DNA from: Sphingomonas caseinilytica
Lineage (GTDB): Bacteria; Pseudomonadota; Alphaproteobacteria; Sphingomonadales; Sphingomonadaceae
Direction of reading: 5' to 3'
DNA: 64,000 nt
Assembly (NCBI RefSeq): GCF_023516455.1
Contig: NZ_JAMGBA010000001.1
Location: forward strand, 744,001-808,000
In this document: in pieces, positions 60,711-64,000 of the stretch
Numbering within the stretch: position 1 is the stretch's first letter
Layout: each line of letters starts with the position of its first letter
The notes under the pieces: model-generated
What the model saw: the letters and a program-made list of their open reading frames with translations, nothing else
Databases searched by the model: none
Told to the model about the DNA's origin: nothing
Position numbers and translations under genes: made by a program

Positions 60711-61973
60711 TTAGTCGACCGCCTTCACGACCAGCGAGGCATTGGTCCCGCCAAAGCCGAAACTGTTGTTGAGCGCCGCGCGAACCTGCCGCTTCTTCGC
60801 CTGGTGGGGGACCAGGTCGACACCAGCCGTTCCCTCGCTCGGATTATCGAGGTTCAGCGTTGGCGGGACGATCTGGTCGCGGATCGCCAGGATGCAGAAG
60901 ATGGTCTCGACCGCGCCGGCGCCGCCAAGCAGGTGGCCGATGGCCGACTTGGTCGAGCTCATGGAGACATTGGCGATCTCGTTTCCAAACAAGCGGCGCA
61001 CTGCTCCAAGTTCCAGCTCGTCGCCCATCGGGGTCGAGGTGCCATGGGCGTTGATATAGTCGATGTCGCCCGGGGTCATGCCCGCCTTCTTCAGTGCCAT
61101 TTCCATGGAGCGATAGGCGCCCGAGCCCTCCGGGTGCGGGGCAGTGACGTGATAGGCGTCGCCCGACAGGCCATAGCCGACGACCTCGGCATAGATCTTC
61201 GCGCCGCGCGCCTTGGCATGCTCATATTCCTCGAGCACCACCACACCGGCGCCTTCGCCCATAACAAAGCCGTCGCGATCCTTGTCATAGGGCCGCGAAG
61301 CCTTCTCGGGCTGGTCGTTGAAGGCGGTGCTCAGCGCGCGCGCCTGGGCGAACCCGGCGATTCCGATCGGACAGATCGTCGCTTCCGCGCCGCCTGCCAA
61401 CATGATGTCTGCGTCGCCGTCCTTGATCATACGGGCCGCATCGCCGATCGAATGTGCGCCGGTCGAACAGGCGGTAACGACGGCGTGGTTCGGGCCCATC
61501 AGGCCATATTTGATCGAAACCTGGCCGGAAATGAGGTTGATCAGCCGGCCGTGGACGAAGTGCGGACTGACCCGGCCCGGACCTTTCTCGGCCAGAACCA
61601 GGCTTTCGCTTTCGATACCCGGGAGCCCGCCGATGCCCGAACCGATCGAGCAGCCGGCGCGAAACTTTGTCGCTTCGTCCATGTCGGTGAGGCCGGCATC
61701 CTCGATCGCCTGGCCGGCGGCATCGATCCCGTAAATGATGAAAGGATCCACCTGGCGCTGGACCTTATGGTCGACGCGCTTGTTGGGATCGAAGCCATAA
61801 GCATGATCGGCAGGCTTCACTTCGCATGCGATGTGACATTTTTGGTCGCTTGAATCGAATCTCGTGATCCTTCCCGCGCCGGATTTGGCGGCGAGGATGT
61901 TCGACCAAGTGGTCTCGACGTCCGCTCCCAGCGGCGTAACCAGTCCAAGACCCGTCACCACGACACGGCGCAT
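60711..61973 (-). CDS. fabF: beta-ketoacyl-ACP synthase II
   Basis: About 420 residues from ATG 61973 (MRRVVVTGLGLVTPLGADVE). Catalytic triad: Cys in VVTACSTGAHSIGD, His in INAHGTSTPMGD and in KSAIGHLLGGAGAVE. NNSFGFGGTNAS closes it. Elongates acyl-ACP, including the 16:1 to 18:1 step. It follows acpP on the same strand; a strong hairpin lies in the gap. Confidence 0.97.
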   Translation of the reverse strand: MRRVVVTGLGLVTPLGADVETTWSNILAAKSGAGRITRFDSSDQKCHIACEVKPADHAYGFDPNKRVDHKVQRQVDPFIIYGIDAAGQAIEDAGLTDMDEATKFRAGCSIGSGIGGLPGIESESLVLAEKGPGRVSPHFVHGRLINLISGQVSIKYGLMGPNHAVVTACSTGAHSIGDAARMIKDGDADIMLAGGAEATICPIGIAGFAQARALSTAFNDQPEKASRPYDKDRDGFVMGEGAGVVVLEEYEHAKARGAKIYAEVVGYGLSGDAYHVTAPHPEGSGAYRSMEMALKKAGMTPGDIDYINAHGTSTPMGDELELGAVRRLFGNEIANVSMSSTKSAIGHLLGGAGAVETIFCILAIRDQIVPPTLNLDNPSEGTAGVDLVPHQAKKRQVRAALNNSFGFGGTNASLVVKAVD

Positions 61974-62005
61974 GCAAAACTTCCCTTCAAAACACCTCAA
62001 ATGCA

Positions 62006-62036
62006 AACGGCTTCCCGAAGTTCACGGGAAGCCGTT
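62006..62036 (-). terminator. attenuator-like hairpin between acpP and fabF
   Basis: A perfect 12-bp stem AACGGCTTCCCG / CGGGAAGCCGTT (62006-62017, 62025-62036) with a 7-base loop. On the minus strand it is followed by TTTGCATTT, a weak T-run. It probably lowers fabF read-through relative to acpP. Confidence 0.7.
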
Positions 62037-62077
62037 CGTGCCGCCTCATGGGCGGGCGGCAGCCGATCGGTTCCCGA

Positions 62078-62314
62078 TCAGCCCTTGTTGCTGTCGATAT
62101 AGTCGATCGCGTCCTTGACGGTCGCAATCTTCTCGGCCGCATCGTCAGGGATCTCGACGCCGAATTCTTCTTCGAACGCCATCACCAGCTCAACGATATC
62201 GAGGCTGTCGGCGCCCAGGTCATCGATGAAGCTTGCTTCTTCAGTGACCTTCTCGGCTTCGACACCGAGATGTTCGACGACGATCTTCTTCACCCGATCG
62301 GCGGTCTCGCTCAT
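62078..62314 (-). CDS. acpP: acyl carrier protein
   Basis: A 78-residue ACP. The phosphopantetheine Ser lies in [20 protein letters not shown] (Ser about 37). Acidic helices are conserved. A GGAGGAAAG ribosome site precedes it. It carries acyl chains for FabF and other synthases and gives the pair with fabF typical of alphaproteobacteria. Confidence 0.98.
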   Translation of the reverse strand: MSETADRVKKIVVEHLGVEAEKVTEEASFIDDLGADSLDIVELVMAFEEEFGVEIPDDAAEKIATVKDAIDYIDSNKG

Positions 62315-62464
62315 GTGGACTTTCCTCCGTTAGATTTTGCGCTGCCCTAGCGTCCGAGTGCGATACGGGCAAGCAGTCATTGCGAGCCCGGTACAGGCCC
62401 AACTTGCTTCCAGATGTGCACAATGGATTGCACCCGCGCTCCGTTCCGGAGCATTTGAGGTCGG

Positions 62465-62941
62465 GTGAACGGTGCTCGTCCCCTTACATCCGGAGAGATC
62501 GCACTCGCCCGATCAATATTCGGCGATGCGGTCGATTACCGCCGAGTTAGCCTCGTCCGGCGCAAATGGTGGCCGTTCCAGCCTAGTGGAATTGTCATGG
62601 CCCCCTCGGGAAACATCCATTTTCATCCCAAAAGCAGCCTCTGGTCGGAAGATTTCTCGAAGGAAAACCTGTCGCTGCAGGGATTGTTCATCCACGAAAT
62701 GACCCATGTCTGGCAAGCGCAGACGCGCGGCCGCTGGTTTTTGCCGCTGATGCGGCATCCATTTTGCCGATACAGCTACAGGCTGGTCGAGGGCCGCCCA
62801 TTCGACCGCTATGGGCTGGAGCAACAGGCCGAAATCATCCGCCATCGCTTTCTGGCAAATCAAGGCCAAATTACTGTTGCTTCAATTCCGCCCGGTTTTT
62901 TGCCGTTCAACGGTTCTGTTACAGAAACGCAACAGTCTTAG
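62465..62941 (+). CDS. 'vgr-related' HExxH domain protein of sphingomonad type
   Basis: A 158-residue protein from GTG 62465. Conserved blocks: RPLTSGEIALARSIFGDAVDYRRV, KWWPFQPSGIVMAPSGNIHFHP, FIHEMTHVWQAQTRGRW and LMRHPFCRYSYRL. The HEMTH motif is a zinc-metallopeptidase HExxH. No signal peptide. Proteins like this are often labelled 'vgr related' but there is no VgrG domain. Substrate unknown. Confidence 0.75.
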   Translation: MNGARPLTSGEIALARSIFGDAVDYRRVSLVRRKWWPFQPSGIVMAPSGNIHFHPKSSLWSEDFSKENLSLQGLFIHEMTHVWQAQTRGRWFLPLMRHPFCRYSYRLVEGRPFDRYGLEQQAEIIRHRFLANQGQITVASIPPGFLPFNGSVTETQQS

Positions 62942-63024
62942 TACAAACGCGCCACCCCCCTTTTCGCAGCCGCACAGTAGAATAGTCTGCATGTTGGCAA
63001 ATTAAGCAAAAATGGGGGATTACC

Positions 63025-64000
63025 ATGTCTATTCGTGTCCATGCAGTGCGTAGCCTGCTGATCAGCGCCGCGGCCCTGGCAGTCGCAACGCCCGCCTGGG
63101 CACAGACCGCGGAGGAGGCGCAGGCTCAGGCCGCTCCGCAGCCCGAAGAGGCCAGCCAGGGCGACCTAATCATCGTCACGGCGACCAAGCGCGCCACGAC
63201 GGTCCAGGACGTTCCCTTCTCGATCAACGCGCAGACGCAGGAAGACATCCAGCGCGCTAATGCGAGCACGATCGAAGACATTAGTCGCAACGTCGCCGGC
63301 CTCGCCGTCCAGAACCTCGGGCCGGGCCAAAGCCAGGTCTCGGTTCGCGGCGTTTCCGCCGGCCAGATCGTCCGCGACCAGCCGGGCGTCAAGGAACAGG
63401 TGGGTATCTACCTCGACGAATCCGTTATCTCGCTTTCGCTGTTCACGCCGGACATCGACCTGTTCGACCTGAACCGCGTCGAAACGCTTCGCGGTCCGCA
63501 GGGAACGCTGTTCGGTTCCGGAAGCGTCGGCGGTACCGTCCGCTACATCACTAACCAGCCGCGCCTCGGTCGCATGGAGGGTATGGTCGAAGCCAACTAC
63601 AACGGCACTCGCGGCGGCGACGTGGGCGGCCACGTAAAGGGCGCTGTCAACGTGCCGCTGGGCGAGACCGTCGCGTTTCGTGCGGTAGGCTATGCAACCA
63701 GCTACGGCGGATTTGTCGATGCGCTTGGGCCGGCGAACGGCAATAATGTCAACGGCGGCAGCCGCGTTGGCGGCCGTCTGTCGCTGTTGTGGCAGCCGAT
63801 TGAAGAGCTCAAGTTTACGCCTCGCGTTGTCTATCAGAAGATCAAGGCCGACGGTTTCAATCGCCAGGAAGTCTTCAACCTCTACCTGAACGAGTTCACC
63901 GACCCGGCTTATGAGTATGACAAGCGGGAGCAGTATCTGCTCCTCCGTGAGGACTTCAAAGATGAGACGCTCATCGCGGACCTGACTGCGTCCTACGACT
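63025..64000 (+). CDS. TonB-dependent receptor, N-terminal part (runs off the window)
   Basis: The open frame begins at ATG 63025 (GGGGGAT upstream) and is still open at 64000. It has a signal peptide ending near TPAWAQ, a TonB-box-like DLIIVTATKRATT, and a plug domain with NVAGLAVQNLGPGQSQVSVRGVSAG, then VETLRGPQGTLFGSGSVGGTVRY. The barrel start follows. It is of the same receptor family as the one at 16971 but clearly a different gene. Confidence 0.92.
   Translation, partial: MSIRVHAVRSLLISAAALAVATPAWAQTAEEAQAQAAPQPEEASQGDLIIVTATKRATTVQDVPFSINAQTQEDIQRANASTIEDISRNVAGLAVQNLGPGQSQVSVRGVSAGQIVRDQPGVKEQVGIYLDESVISLSLFTPDIDLFDLNRVETLRGPQGTLFGSGSVGGTVRYITNQPRLGRMEGMVEANYNGTRGGDVGGHVKGAVNVPLGETVAFRAVGYATSYGGFVDALGPANGNNVNGGSRVGGRLSLLWQPIEELKFTPRVVYQKIKADGFNRQEVFNLYLNEFTDPAYEYDKREQYLLLREDFKDETLIADLTASYD

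Noticed and set aside
62377-62386. Single arm TCATTGCGAG of the CGTCATTGCGAG repeat
   Set aside because: No matching second arm nearby; most likely a remnant.

Overview
The window looks like a chromosomal segment of a high-GC alphaproteobacterium of the order Sphingomonadales (Sphingomonas/Sphingomicrobium-like). This rests on gcrA, two TonB-dependent receptors of the sphingomonad type, a Tad pilus locus, the fbc (petABC) operon, a HExxH protein of the sphingomonad 'vgr-related' type, and families of palindromic intergenic repeats. It is mostly ordinary core genome with a few accessory spots. I see no rRNA, tRNA, CRISPR array, transposase or integrase, and no gene-free stretch longer than 300 bases.

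Layout. 0-2.7 kb: end of a Tad/Flp pilus locus (CpaE tail, TadB, TadC) and a small membrane protein. 2.7-9.6 kb: glyQS, an XRE regulator/membrane-protein pair behind a double dyad operator, and three tandem TraB/GumN paralogues. 9.7-14.8 kb: rplY, pth, ychF, and between them a TIR-TolB-TPR protein and a 2OG-Fe(II) oxygenase-like protein. 15-20 kb: a TPR-sulfotransferase, a TonB receptor and a MaoC dehydratase. 20-26 kb: a Y/G-rich lipoprotein, apt, the cytochrome bc1 operon, trmL and TauE/SafE. 26-34 kb: hemF, lipB, queC-queE behind a structured terminator-ended leader or small RNA, hslO, and argD-argF. 34-39 kb: an ABC-2 permease, gcrA, a DoxX gene with an early in-frame stop, and parE.

38.9-42.2 kb is the most unusual part. 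Six small orphan genes, all on the minus strand, alternate strictly with seven copies of a roughly 30-bp imperfect palindrome, all in one orientation. In four of the six the stop codon lies only 14-22 bp from the next repeat. This is the layout of an integron cassette array, but the site is not a recognisable attC.

42-64 kb: a TerS-like protein, an MHS-family transporter, a GGDEF/EAL protein, an S9 peptidase, exopolysaccharide genes (sugar transferase, UDP-sugar dehydrogenase) and rimO. Next comes a TIR-TM-TPR gene with intact rimO on one side and a decayed second copy of the rimO 3' end on the other, suggesting insertion at the 3' end of rimO. The rest is secreted and peptidoglycan-related enzymes (kelch protein, class C serine hydrolase, M17 aminopeptidase, MltG), the fabF-acpP pair and the start of a second TonB receptor.

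Product names rest on motif and family recognition by reading the sequence. No database search was run.
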